Assembly: GCF_013450295.1 (NCBI RefSeq)
Contig: NZ_SKBR01000001.1
Span: 1,996,501 to 2,060,500 of the forward strand
Length of the DNA stretch: 64,000 nucleotides
From: Streptomyces sp. AJS327
GTDB taxonomy: Bacteria; Actinomycetota; Actinomycetes; Streptomycetales; Streptomycetaceae
Direction of reading: 5' to 3'
Positions within the stretch are counted from its first letter, which is position 1. Each line of letters begins with the position of its first letter. The translations under genes and the position numbers were made by a program. Of the stretch, positions 40,479-49,231 are shown in pieces. The notes below the pieces were generated by a model, which was not told where the DNA came from, made no database searches, and saw nothing but the letters and a program-made list of their open reading frames with translations.

Positions 40479-41797
40479 CGTGTGCTCTCCAGGGTCGGGT
40501 GCAGGGTGTCCAGGGTCTGCCAGAAGGTCGGGAAGGACTTGGCGACGCAGCCCGGGTCGTTGATGACGACGCCCTCGGTGCGCAGACCGGCGATGGCGAA
40601 GGTCATGGCGATGCGGTGGTCGTCGTAGGTGTCGATGGCCGCGCCGTGCGGGGTGCCGCCGGTGATGGTCATCGCGTCGGCGTGCTCCTCGACGTCGACT
40701 CCCATCTTGCGGAGTTCGGTGGTGACGGCGGCGATCCGGTCGCACTCCTTGACGCGCAGGGAGGCGATGTTGGTGATGCGGGTGGTGCCCTCGGCGTAGG
40801 CGGCGGCGATGGCGAGGGAGGGAACCACGTCGGGCATGGCCTCCATGTCGACGTCGATTCCGCGCAGCGGGCCGCCGGTCAGCGTGATCGCGTCGTCGCG
40901 GACGTCCACGCGGCAGCCCATCCGCTCCAGGACCGGCAGCAGGCGCACGTCCCCCTGGTGGGATCCGCCGCCGATGCCGGGGATGACGACCCGCGACCCC
41001 AGGATGGCGGCGGCGACCAGGAAGTAGGACATGCCGGAGGCGTCCGGTTCGACGGTGACCCGCCCGCCGCGGGCCCGCTGACCGGCCGGGACGGTGAAGC
41101 GCCGGTAGCCGTCCCGGTCGACGCGCACGCCCATCTCCGCCAGGGCGGCGAGCGTCATCTCCACGTACGGCTTGGAGATCAGCTCGTCGCTGATGGTGAT
41201 CTCGGTGTCGTGCCGGGCCCGCAGCGCGTTGATGATCAGGCTCGACGTGAACTGGCTGGAGACGGCACCGCTGATGGAGGTGGCGCCGCCCTGGAAGGAG
41301 CCGCCGACTACCCGGACGGGCGGGCTGCCGTTGCCGCGTACCGCGGCGGCGTCCACACCGAGCGGGGGCAGCGCCGCGAGCAGGTCGCCCATGGGGCGCT
41401 CCCGCATGCGCTCGTTGCCGGAGATGACGGTGGTGCCCTCCGCGTGCCCGGCCATGGAGATCAGGAACCGCAGCGGTGTGCCCGCGCCGCCGACGAAGAT
41501 CTCCTCGCCGGGGGCACGCATCGCCCGGCCGGTGGGGGTGACCCGGATCCGGGCGGCTTCGTGGTCGATCTCGCAGGTGACGTGGCCGAACGCCGCTATG
41601 GCGCGGGCGAGGTAGAGGGTGTCGTCGGAGAGCAGCGCGTTGTCGATGACGGTCTCCTCGCCGGACAGCGAGGCGATGGCGAGGTAGCGGTTGGTGTAGC
41701 TCTTGGATCCGAGGACGTGGACGGTCTCGTCGAAACCGGCCAGGGTCCGGACCGTGAGGGAGTCGGCCGCTCGGCGCGGATCGGGGACGGCGGACAT
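40475..41797 (-). CDS. AroA (EPSP synthase) homologue, candidate arsenoenolpyruvate synthase
   Basis: 440-residue enolpyruvyltransferase of the AroA fold. Conserved PEP/catalytic residues are kept: GSKSYTNR (K32, R37), RMRERP (130-135), SSQF (180-183), MPD (D323), RVKECDR (E351), YDDHRIAM (R395) and CVAKSF (K420). The shikimate-side segments differ: [10 protein letters not shown] replaces the usual LGNAGT loop. It sits apart from primary shikimate genes and next to a mutase homologue, so it is a specialised paralogue; homologues in arsenic clusters use arsenate as the enolpyruvyl acceptor. ATG 41797 after GGAGG. Confidence 0.92.
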   Translation of the reverse strand: MSAVPDPRRAADSLTVRTLAGFDETVHVLGSKSYTNRYLAIASLSGEETVIDNALLSDDTLYLARAIAAFGHVTCEIDHEAARIRVTPTGRAMRAPGEEIFVGGAGTPLRFLISMAGHAEGTTVISGNERMRERPMGDLLAALPPLGVDAAAVRGNGSPPVRVVGGSFQGGATSISGAVSSQFTSSLIINALRARHDTEITISDELISKPYVEMTLAALAEMGVRVDRDGYRRFTVPAGQRARGGRVTVEPDASGMSYFLVAAAILGSRVVIPGIGGGSHQGDVRLLPVLERMGCRVDVRDDAITLTGGPLRGIDVDMEAMPDVVPSLAIAAAYAEGTTRITNIASLRVKECDRIAAVTTELRKMGVDVEEHADAMTITGGTPHGAAIDTYDDHRIAMTFAIAGLRTEGVVINDPGCVAKSFPTFWQTLDTLHPTLESTR

Positions 41798-41856
41798 GCA
41801 CTACCTCCAGCGGTGGGGTCGGGTGAGGTGATGCGGGTGCTCGGTGTGGCGGGCCG

Positions 41857-44379
41857 TCAGGCGGCGACGACCCGGCAGGCGAAGCACTTGAAGGCCTGCT
41901 GGCCGGAGAGGTTGTCGTAGAGCTGGTCGTCGGGGAGCGTGTTGGCCGCGTCGTAGCGCGGGGCGTCGAAGAGGTCACCCTGCTTCTGGGCGGGGCCGAA
42001 GGTGTTGGGGACGAACACGGTGTCGCGGCGGATGCCCTCCCAGAGCAGCGCGGTGCCCGTCACCGAACCCCGAGGGCTCTCGACGACCACGTCGTCGCCG
42101 TCGGCGATGCCGGAGCGGCGGGCGGTGTCGGGGTGGATCTGGATGAAGCGGACGCCGTTGAGCTGCTTGCCGGTCGGCGTCCACTGGGTGACCCCGGCGA
42201 AGTGCACGACACTGGGCCGGCCGGTCATTCCCATCAGCGGGAACTTTCGGTGCACGGCGTCGTCCCCGGGCACGCCCAGCCGGACGGGGTGGGTGACGGC
42301 CCGCGGGTTGAGGGGGTTGGTGACGAACGTGCGGCGGTAGGTCAGGGTCGGGTTCCCGCCGGTCACCTCGGGGTGGGTGTAGAAGACCGGAAGGGCGCCG
42401 TGCCCGGTGACGGCCAGCTTCTTCTCCAGCGCCGGGGTGGTGATCTCCACCTTGCCGCTGGGCGTGAGGAAGCGTTTGCCGCGGTGGTCCGGGTCCAGCG
42501 ACTCGGCCGCCTGGTACCAACTGGGGTGGTCGAGGTAGAGCGTGCTCACTCCGGGGTGGCTGGTGCTCGGGCACGGCCAGCGCAACGGCTCGGCGCGCTT
42601 CCGCATCCGGGCCCGTGTCATCCCGCCCGCGCCGGGGGTGTGGGCGACGAAGTCGTCCCACAGCTCCCGGTAGTTCATCCACCGCTTCGGGAAGGCCGCG
42701 CGCCACTCGGCGGCGGGCCGGCGGGTGTCCAGCTCCGCCAGGGCGTGGGCGAGACCCACCCAGATCTCCCAGTCTGGCCGGGACTCGCCCACCCGCTCGA
42801 CGGCCTGCTCCTGCCATCGGATCGCCCGGTCGTCGCGGCGCATGTAGACGCCGTCCATCTCCAGCCCGCTGCACACCGGCAGGACGACGTCGGCGTAGTA
42901 CGCGGCCTCCTCCATGAACAGGCCGGTGTAGACGTAGAAGTCGAGTTGGGCGAACGCCTTCTTGACCCTGGTCGTGTTGGCGGACGCCACCAGCGGGTTG
43001 CCCTGGGTCATCACCGCGCGCAGCCGGTAGGGCTCGCCGGTCAGGATGGACTCGGCGAAGTAGTCGGGGCCGACCGGCAGGGCCTCGCGCCGCTCGGGGA
43101 CCTCGGCGCGCAACGGCGGCAGCCGCAGGTCACCGGGCCAGGTGTTGTGCATGAAGTTGCAACCGCCGCCCGGCCGCCCGATGTTGCCGGTCACCGCCGC
43201 AAGGAACGTGGCGACCCGGTAGGTGTCGAAGGCCCCGAGCTGGTGCGAGATACCGGCGTTGCAGAAGATCGCCGCCGGTTTCGCCGTCGCGTACTCCTCG
43301 GCCATCGCCGTGATGACCTTGGCCGGGACACCGGTGACCCGCGCGGCCCACGCGGGGGTGTACCGGTGCTCGGCGAGATGGGCGCGCAGCTCGTCGAAGC
43401 CGACGACCCACCGCCTCACGAACTTCCCGTCGTACAGCTTCTCGTCCACGATGTGGTGCAGCATCGCGAGGAGCAGCGCGAAGTCCGTGTGTGGCTTGGG
43501 CGCCACCCAGCGGTCGGCGAGGGCCCCGGTCGGTGTCTTGCGGGGGTCGACGACGGTCAGGGTGGCGGCGTTCCTCTCCCGTCCGCGGAGGAGGTAGTCG
43601 AAGGTGACCGGGTGGGTCTCGGCCTGGTTGGTGCCGAGGAACAGGTAGTGACGGGCCGAGCCGAGGTCATCCTTGCCGGTCGCGCCGTCGGTGCCGTACC
43701 CGTTGGTGAAGTTGCCGAGCCCGAAGGTCGTCGCCAGGGCGTTGCCGCCGGCGTCGTTGCAGACCGGCCCGACGTCCGTGTCGTTGGGGCTGCCCAGCAT
43801 CTCGAAGACGCGGGCTACCAGTGACCCGGTGCCGCGCGGCATCCGGCCGGTGGTGCGGTTGGCGATGGTGTGGGCCTCGCCCGCGTCGCGCAGGGCCAGG
43901 AACTTCCTGGCGATGGTGCGCAGCGCCTCCTCCCAGCTCACCGGCTCGAACGTGGAGTCCGGTGAGCCCTTCGCGCCGGAGACGCGGCGCAGGGGCCGGG
44001 TCAGACGCTCCGCGTTGTACACCAACTGCGGCATCAACTCGGCCTTGACGCAGAGCTGTCCGCGCTGGACGGGGTCTTCGTCCTCGCCCCGGACCGCCAG
44101 TACCCGGCCCTTCTTGAGGTCGACGTTGAGCTGGCAGTTGGAGTTACAGAACTGGCAGGCGGTGGTGACGGTCTTGTCCGGGGTGAGGGCGGCGGACTGG
44201 TCGGTGAAGTCCGCGCCGGACGCGCCGCCGTGCTCCGGCGGGGCACCCGGGGCGCTGGGCGACTCGTCGGCGTGCGCGGAGATCACCGGAAGCAGGGCCG
44301 GTGTACCGAGGCCCGCGCCACCGATGACGCCCCCGCGGACGAAACCGCGCCGGGAGAGACCGTGCTGCTCGTGCTTCAT
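41857..44379 (-). CDS. Tat-exported molybdopterin oxidoreductase (DMSO reductase superfamily)
   Basis: 840 residues. Tat signal SRRGFVRGGVIGGAGLG (residues 9-25). [4Fe-4S] motif C75-x2-C78-x3-C82-x27-C110; probable Mo ligand Cys207 in VGPVCNDAGGNALATTFG; molybdopterin segments TNQAETHPVTFDY and GNIGRPGGGCNF; C-terminal MopB dinucleotide-binding domain (RFIQIHPDTARRSGIADGDD). Candidate role: arsenite or organoarsenical redox. The four-Cys cluster is unlike AioA arsenite oxidase ([3Fe-4S]), and no small subunit is adjacent. ATG 44379 chosen for the signal peptide. Confidence 0.88.
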   Translation of the reverse strand: MKHEQHGLSRRGFVRGGVIGGAGLGTPALLPVISAHADESPSAPGAPPEHGGASGADFTDQSAALTPDKTVTTACQFCNSNCQLNVDLKKGRVLAVRGEDEDPVQRGQLCVKAELMPQLVYNAERLTRPLRRVSGAKGSPDSTFEPVSWEEALRTIARKFLALRDAGEAHTIANRTTGRMPRGTGSLVARVFEMLGSPNDTDVGPVCNDAGGNALATTFGLGNFTNGYGTDGATGKDDLGSARHYLFLGTNQAETHPVTFDYLLRGRERNAATLTVVDPRKTPTGALADRWVAPKPHTDFALLLAMLHHIVDEKLYDGKFVRRWVVGFDELRAHLAEHRYTPAWAARVTGVPAKVITAMAEEYATAKPAAIFCNAGISHQLGAFDTYRVATFLAAVTGNIGRPGGGCNFMHNTWPGDLRLPPLRAEVPERREALPVGPDYFAESILTGEPYRLRAVMTQGNPLVASANTTRVKKAFAQLDFYVYTGLFMEEAAYYADVVLPVCSGLEMDGVYMRRDDRAIRWQEQAVERVGESRPDWEIWVGLAHALAELDTRRPAAEWRAAFPKRWMNYRELWDDFVAHTPGAGGMTRARMRKRAEPLRWPCPSTSHPGVSTLYLDHPSWYQAAESLDPDHRGKRFLTPSGKVEITTPALEKKLAVTGHGALPVFYTHPEVTGGNPTLTYRRTFVTNPLNPRAVTHPVRLGVPGDDAVHRKFPLMGMTGRPSVVHFAGVTQWTPTGKQLNGVRFIQIHPDTARRSGIADGDDVVVESPRGSVTGTALLWEGIRRDTVFVPNTFGPAQKQGDLFDAPRYDAANTLPDDQLYDNLSGQQAFKCFACRVVAA

Positions 44380-44490
44380 GGAGACGTGGGGATCCTTCCG
44401 CCTGGTGGAGTACGAGGCGAGCACGTGGGTGCCCGGGCCGCGCGGACCTCCGCCCGGCCTTTCTGAGTACGTGGGAGGTGCCCGGGCCCG

Positions 44491-45210
44491 TCAGGACGTG
44501 GGCATCGGCGCGTCCGTGGCGGCGTGCGCGTGGACGGCGGCCAGGAACGCCCGGAGGATCACGTGTTCGCTGCCCGGGGCGGACGACAGCTCGGGCTGGA
44601 AGAGGCTGCCCAGGAAGAAGGGATGCCCGGTGATCTCCAGCGCGCGCGCCGCGCCGTCAGCGTCCCAGGCGCTGAGCCGCAACGCGCCCTGGTTGGCCGC
44701 GTTCATGAAGGTGTCGGTCAGTCCGTACTCACAGTGGAAGACCTCCTCGACCTCGGTCGCCTCGTAGATGGCGGCGAGCCGGGAGTTCCCCATGACGGTC
44801 AGGGGTGCCTTCTCCCCGCGGAAGGAGCAGGTCAGCGGCGTGACGAGGGGTGTCAGCCGATCGGGGTCCTCGTCGACGCCGAGCGCCTCCGGCAGGTGGA
44901 GCACGTTCTGCGCGTGCTCGATCAGGGCGCTGAAGAACCCGCCGCAGGTGCCCAGGAACGGCAGCAGGTTCTCCCGGGCATGGCGCACGGCGATGTGCAC
45001 GCCCTTCTGGTGGACGTACGGGGCTCCCGGCACGACCCAGACGCCGTCGAAGCCTTCCAGGGCCGAGGCGTCGTGGATCTCGGTGGTCGGTATCCACTCG
45101 GTGGTCAGATCCCACCGCTCACGCATCGCGTCGATTCTCGGGTGGGACGGTTCCTCGTGGTTGCCCCGGTCTCCCACCAGAGCAAGGCGTGTCCGGGCAG
45201 GGCTGGACAT
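44491..45210 (-). CDS. CTP-synthase C-terminal-related amidotransferase-like protein, incomplete triad
   Basis: 239 residues of class I glutamine-amidotransferase fold resembling the GATase half of CTP synthase only. Start LALVGDRGNHEEPSHP, oxyanion region GVWVVPGAPYVHQKG and nucleophile elbow FLGTCGGFFSALIEHA (Cys89). Where the catalytic His-x-Glu should be, the sequence reads LFQPELSS (Gln205-Pro-Glu207), so ordinary glutaminase activity is doubtful. It matches proteins labelled 'CTP synthase C-terminal region-related (seleno)protein', which recur in arsenic clusters. ATG 45210 after GAAGGGGGA. First gene of the minus-strand run. Confidence 0.85.
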   Translation of the reverse strand: MSSPARTRLALVGDRGNHEEPSHPRIDAMRERWDLTTEWIPTTEIHDASALEGFDGVWVVPGAPYVHQKGVHIAVRHARENLLPFLGTCGGFFSALIEHAQNVLHLPEALGVDEDPDRLTPLVTPLTCSFRGEKAPLTVMGNSRLAAIYEATEVEEVFHCEYGLTDTFMNAANQGALRLSAWDADGAARALEITGHPFFLGSLFQPELSSAPGSEHVILRAFLAAVHAHAATDAPMPTS

Positions 45211-45972
45211 CGTGTTCCCCCTTCGACTTTTCGGGCGGGCTGGACCCGTCATCGCCGGTGACGGCCCACCCCGTGGGCGCGGAGGAAGGCGTGCCGAACG
45301 CTCCCTCGCGTGCGTGCTGTCGTGCCTGAGGTGATGTCAGGACCGTGCCGCCACGCACGGATCCCGTGAGATGAGAAAGAGAAAGAAAGAAGTGGTGGGC
45401 CGCTACGGCTGGTTCGGTGCCGAGAGGGCCGCGCGTCGCTGTCCGCCGGACGTACGCATGTCCTACCAGCCCCCCGATATGCCCCGTGATGCCCCGTGAT
45501 GGGGCACCGTGGGCCCCCGTGCTGCTTCCCGAGCAATGTATCGATGGCGATCAAAACATTCGAGCGTTTTCGATGAAGCAGGGAACAGAACACGCCATCT
45601 ACGCCCCGGGTGGCGCGATCGTCGCGGGAGTGCCCGCTTCCGGTGCCGAGTTACCGCCTGATCAGCTACTCCCGTGCGTGGCGGGCGAGTTGGCCGGCCG
45701 GAAGCGCCCCTCGCGGGGTTCTCTCGCGCGTCGGATTCCCCGCCCTGGTCAGCACCGTCAGTGCGCGGAGCGGCCGCCGGGCGGGGTGCGGTGCCGAGGA
45801 TGGCTGGATCCTGAGCGCTCCGCCCGTCGTTATCAACAGCGAATCCTATTGATAGCGACAGGTGTTGTTACGTTGAGCCCGGCTGGTGGCCGATCCGCCC
45901 GTCATTCCCCTCCCGGCGGATCGGCCCCAGCGCCCCACGGGGCGCCCACCCGTCGCGTCTGAGGAGAAGTGA
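45211..45972. other. 762-bp divergent regulatory region
   Basis: Lies between the amidotransferase-like gene (minus) and the MFS gene (plus), so it holds both promoters. Unusually AT-rich patches occur at about 45530-45600, including TTCGAGCGTTTTCGA (45559-45573, two TTCGA units 10 bp apart), and at 45825-45880. No recognisable coding sequence. A weak open frame on the minus strand (45249-45593) has no domain and I do not accept it. Confidence 0.45.
45831..45854. promoter_or_regulatory. TATCAA-N12-TTGATA operator candidate
   Basis: A perfect 6-bp inverted repeat with a 12-bp spacer, about 120 bp before the MFS start, in an otherwise GC-rich context. ArsR/SmtB-family operators are imperfect dyads of this AT-rich kind. 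The likely ligand is ArsR-5, encoded just downstream of the MFS gene. Confidence 0.45.
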
Positions 45973-47535
45973 GTGAACGGCTCCGCCGGCCATCCCCGCC
46001 GATGGCAGATTCTGAACATCCTGTGCCTGAGCCTGGTGCTGATCGGGTTGGACACCCTCATCCTGAACCTGGCCCTGCCCAGCATCCAGCAGGACCTGGG
46101 TGCCACCAGCAGCCAACTACAGTGGATGGTCGACTCGTACGCGCTCGCGTTCGGCGGACTGCTGCTCATGGCGGGCGGTCTGTCGGACCGGTTCGGCCGG
46201 AAGCGGTTGCTCTCCGTCGGCCTGGGCGCCTTCGCGCTGACCAGCCTGGGCGCCGCGTTCGCGTCCAACGCGGAGACGCTGATCACCTTCCGCGCCCTCA
46301 TGGGCGTCTCGGCCGCGCTGATGATGCCGGCCACCCTGGCCATCATCAAGGACGTCTTCCCACGTGAGGAGCAGGCCAAGGCGATCGGCATCTGGTCCGG
46401 CGCGGCGGCGGTCGGGGTGCCGCTCGGCCCGCTCGTCAGTGGCCTGCTGCTGGAGTACTTCTGGTGGGGATCGATGTTCCTCATCAACGTGCCGCTCGCC
46501 GCCATCGCGCTGATCGGCGGGGCCAAACTGATCCCGGAGTCGAAGGCCGAGGGGCACCCGGGACTGGACCTGGTGGGTGCCCTGCTGTCGGTGGCCGGAC
46601 TCGTCGCGATCGTCTACGGCCTGGTCGAGGCCCCGCACAACGGCTGGGGCGACGTCGTCACCCTCACCTCACTCCTCGCCGGTGTGGCCCTGATGGTCGC
46701 CTTCGTGGTGTGGGAGCGGAGGACCGCCCATCCGATGCTCGACGTCGGGCTGTTCCTTAACGCTCGCTACGGCGGCGGCGCCCTGGCCATCGCCTGTACG
46801 TCCTTCGGCCTCTACAGCGGTCTCTACCTGCTCACCCAGTACCTCCAGTCGGTGCTCGAACTCGACCCGCTCGGCGCGGGCCTGCGCATGCTCGCCATCG
46901 GCACGATGATGGTGGGCGCCCCGCTGTCGGCGAAGCTGGTGGAGCGCGCCGGACTGCGGACGACGGTGGTCTCCGGCCTGCTCCTCTGCGCGGTGGGACT
47001 GGGTGTCCTCGCCGGGCTCACTGTCGACGCCGAGACGCAGGCCCTCATCGGCCTCGCCGTCTTCGGTCTCGGGATGGGGATCGCCCTGCCCGCCGCCGTC
47101 GACGCCATCCTCGTCGTCTCCGCCGCCCGTCAGGCGGGGGCGGGCTCCGCGGTGGCCGACGTGGGCATGCAGGTGGGCGGCGCGCTGGGGATCGCGGTCA
47201 GCGGCAGTGTGATCGCCACTCTGTACCGCGACGACCTGCCGCGCGCCGCCCAACTGCCCGGCGAGGCCGGGGACGCGGTCCGCGAGTCCCTGGCGGGCGC
47301 CTCCTCGGTGGCCCAGCGGCTGGGCGGGGAGGCTGGCCAGCGCGTCCTGGACGCGGCACAGCACTCGTTCGTCGGCGGCTTCTCCACCACGCTGCTGATA
47401 GCGGTCGGCGTCGCGGCGGCTGGCGCCCTGGCCACCGCGTTCATCCTGCCCCGGGCTCGGGTCACCGAGGAGGAGGACGGCGCCGATCCCGCGGCCACCG
47501 CGGAGAGCGACCCCTCCGACACCACCGTCTCCTGA
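45973..47535 (+). CDS. DHA2-type MFS exporter of the arsenic cluster
   Basis: 520 residues with about 14 membrane segments. TM1 motif LIGLDTLILNLALPSIQQDL, loop motif GGLSDRFGRKRLLSVGL, TM5 motif GVPLGPLVSGLLLEY. EmrB/QacA-type proton antiporter; a plausible efflux route for the arsenical product or an intermediate. Acidic C-terminal tail. GTG 45973 follows GAGGAG. It forms a pair with ArsR-5, 108 bp downstream. Confidence 0.9.
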   Translation: MNGSAGHPRRWQILNILCLSLVLIGLDTLILNLALPSIQQDLGATSSQLQWMVDSYALAFGGLLLMAGGLSDRFGRKRLLSVGLGAFALTSLGAAFASNAETLITFRALMGVSAALMMPATLAIIKDVFPREEQAKAIGIWSGAAAVGVPLGPLVSGLLLEYFWWGSMFLINVPLAAIALIGGAKLIPESKAEGHPGLDLVGALLSVAGLVAIVYGLVEAPHNGWGDVVTLTSLLAGVALMVAFVVWERRTAHPMLDVGLFLNARYGGGALAIACTSFGLYSGLYLLTQYLQSVLELDPLGAGLRMLAIGTMMVGAPLSAKLVERAGLRTTVVSGLLLCAVGLGVLAGLTVDAETQALIGLAVFGLGMGIALPAAVDAILVVSAARQAGAGSAVADVGMQVGGALGIAVSGSVIATLYRDDLPRAAQLPGEAGDAVRESLAGASSVAQRLGGEAGQRVLDAAQHSFVGGFSTTLLIAVGVAAAGALATAFILPRARVTEEEDGADPAATAESDPSDTTVS

Positions 47536-47643
47536 GGCCGGTGAGCGGCAGTGCGTAGGATCGACTCCGTGGCCCGGCCCGGCCCCCTCACCGGAACTGG
47601 TTCCGAGCCGGTCCGCCGGACCGCGGGTGAGAGGGAGGGCGCG

Positions 47644-48045
47644 ATGGCCAGGCCGTCGAAACTCAGGGTGGCGGTCAGCGATCCTGGCCAGTGGCTCAGT
47701 GAACGCGAACGGGCCCGGATGCTCGCGCCGAAGTTGCGGGCGCTGGCGGACGAGACACGGCTGACGCTGATCCTGCTGATCGCGCAACGTCCCCGCACCG
47801 TCAAGGAGTTGCAGGAGGCCACGGGACTGAGCCAGACGCTCGTCAGCCATCATCTGGCTCCCCTGCGGGAGCAGAACCTGGTCGAGGCGATCCCCAAGGG
47901 CCGCAGCAACCAGTACGTGATGTGCTGTCAGACGCTCGCCGAACCACTGCGGATGTTCGCGAGTCTCGCGGCCCTCGACCCCGAGACCGTCGCGGCGTGC
48001 CTCCAGTCGGACGCCGGGCGGCCCGCCGCGGCGGAGGGCGTCTGA
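47644..48045 (+). CDS. ArsR-family regulator (ArsR-5)
   Basis: 133 residues, a different subfamily from the other four. DNA-binding part: LAPKLRALADETRLTLILLI, then TVKELQEATGLSQTLVSHHL and GRSNQYVMCCQTLAEPLR. No CxC in the alpha-3 sensor helix; a vicinal Cys pair occurs in the wing/alpha-5 region (MCCQ) with another Cys near the C-terminus, so a C-terminal thiol sensor is possible. ATG 47644 has GGGAGGG before it; an in-frame GTG at 47551 is less likely. Likely controls the MFS gene. Confidence 0.85.
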   Translation: MARPSKLRVAVSDPGQWLSERERARMLAPKLRALADETRLTLILLIAQRPRTVKELQEATGLSQTLVSHHLAPLREQNLVEAIPKGRSNQYVMCCQTLAEPLRMFASLAALDPETVAACLQSDAGRPAAAEGV

Positions 48046-48060
48046 GGCCACGGCGGCCCA

Positions 48061-48117
48061 CACCGGCCTGGAGGGGCCGCCGTTCCCCGCACCCGCGAGC
48101 GGCGGCCCCTTCCGGTG
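48061..48117. terminator. Strong bidirectional terminator
   Basis: Outer arms CACCGG/CCGGTG and inner arms AGGGGCCGCCG/CGGCGGCCCCT form one long interrupted hairpin in the 82-bp gap between ArsR-5 and the oppositely oriented decarboxylase gene. Confidence 0.75.
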
Positions 48118-48127
48118 GGTGACGGGG

Positions 48128-49231
48128 TTACCGCCTCAGGTCACGCTGGAAGCGGTCCCGGATCTCCGGCGTGCTGAGCGCGTTCGTCGCGCGCGGCGGG
48201 ATCGTCCCCGTCCGTGGCAGCGTCCGCACGCTGACCAGATGTGGTCCGGGAGCGGCCTGGGCGCGCCCCATCGCCGCCCGCACCGCCTCCTCGTCCGCGC
48301 AGACGGCGCCGCTGGCGTAGCCGGCCGCCAAGGCCAGGTCGGGGAACGACGTGGTGGCCGAGGTGGTCGCCTGACCGCCCGTCGACTCGTGGACCCGGTT
48401 GTCGAGCACCACGTGGACCAGGTTGGCGGGTGCCGCACCACCGATCATCGAGAGGGCGCCGAGGTGCATCAGCAGCGCGCCGTCCCCGTCCAGCACCACC
48501 ACCGTCCGCTCGGGACGCGTGAGTGCCACCCCGAGACCGATGGACGCGGCGTGGCCCATGGAGCCCTGCATGTAGAAGGTGCCGGGCGCGTCGGCGACGG
48601 CGTGGGTGTCACGGCCGGTGAAGCCGGTGGTGGCGACGACCGCGGCGTCCGGCGCGGAGTCGGTGACGATCCGGATCGCCTCCGAGGCGGGCAGTCCCAC
48701 CTCGTGCGGGGCGCTGGCCGCCGTGGCCTTGCCGATGGCGCCGCGCTCCACCAGCACGAACGGCGCCCGCTGGGCGGCCAGATCGCGCTCCGCCCGCTCC
48801 AGGACCGTGGCGAACTCCGCCACCCCGTCATGCGCGGACAGGAGGTGGCGCGGGGCGCCGAGGCTGTCGAGAAGGCCCGGCGTCGCCGGTCCCATCACCT
48901 CGTGCTGGGGCTCGTCCGTCGTGGGGTCGGGCCATCCCCGCAGGCTGGTGAAGGTCAGGACCGGCAGCTGGTAGGTCATCACCAGTGAGGTGAGCGGGTT
49001 GACGAGGTTGCCCAGACCGGAGTTCTGGAGCATCACGTAGGCGCGGTGCCCGCCGAGGGCGGCACCGGCGGCCACCGCGAGCGCGCTGCCCTCGTTGGGG
49101 GCGGGCACGTAGCGCCCCGGCTGGTCGCTCAGAAGGGCGATGGGTCCGCCGAAGTGGGAGCAGGGGACGCCGCTGGCGAAGGTGAAGCCCCGGTCGGTCA
49201 GCAGGTCGCAGAAGTCCTGTGCGGAGATCAT
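48128..49231 (-). CDS. Phosphonopyruvate-decarboxylase homologue, candidate arsonopyruvate decarboxylase
   Basis: 367-residue ThDP enzyme of the phosphonopyruvate/sulfopyruvate decarboxylase type. N-terminal PYR domain with the cofactor-activating Glu (APNEGSALAVAAG), LQNSGLGNLVNPLTSL and DEPQHEVMG; C-terminal PP domain with GDGALLMHLGALSMIGG and LDNRVHESTGGQ (Mg/ThDP motif). In phosphonate pathways this step pulls the unfavourable mutase equilibrium; here it would give arsonoacetaldehyde. Start ATG 49231 overlaps the DedA stop by four bases (ATGA), so the two are translationally coupled. Confidence 0.92.
   Translation of the reverse strand: MISAQDFCDLLTDRGFTFASGVPCSHFGGPIALLSDQPGRYVPAPNEGSALAVAAGAALGGHRAYVMLQNSGLGNLVNPLTSLVMTYQLPVLTFTSLRGWPDPTTDEPQHEVMGPATPGLLDSLGAPRHLLSAHDGVAEFATVLERAERDLAAQRAPFVLVERGAIGKATAASAPHEVGLPASEAIRIVTDSAPDAAVVATTGFTGRDTHAVADAPGTFYMQGSMGHAASIGLGVALTRPERTVVVLDGDGALLMHLGALSMIGGAAPANLVHVVLDNRVHESTGGQATTSATTSFPDLALAAGYASGAVCADEEAVRAAMGRAQAAPGPHLVSVRTLPRTGTIPPRATNALSTPEIRDRFQRDLRR

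Noticed and set aside
40475..41797. Housekeeping aroA
   Set aside because: Substrate-side loop differs, it is coupled to a GpmI homologue and is embedded in an ArsR-rich cluster away from shikimate genes.
41857..44379. Identification of the Mo enzyme as AioA arsenite oxidase
   Set aside because: AioA has a three-Cys [3Fe-4S] site and a Rieske AioB partner; here there are four Cys and no AioB. The Rieske gene at 62944 is an oxygenase, not AioB.
45249..45593. 114-codon minus-strand frame in the divergent region
   Set aside because: Arg/Ser/His-rich, no ribosome site, and overlaps the expected promoters.
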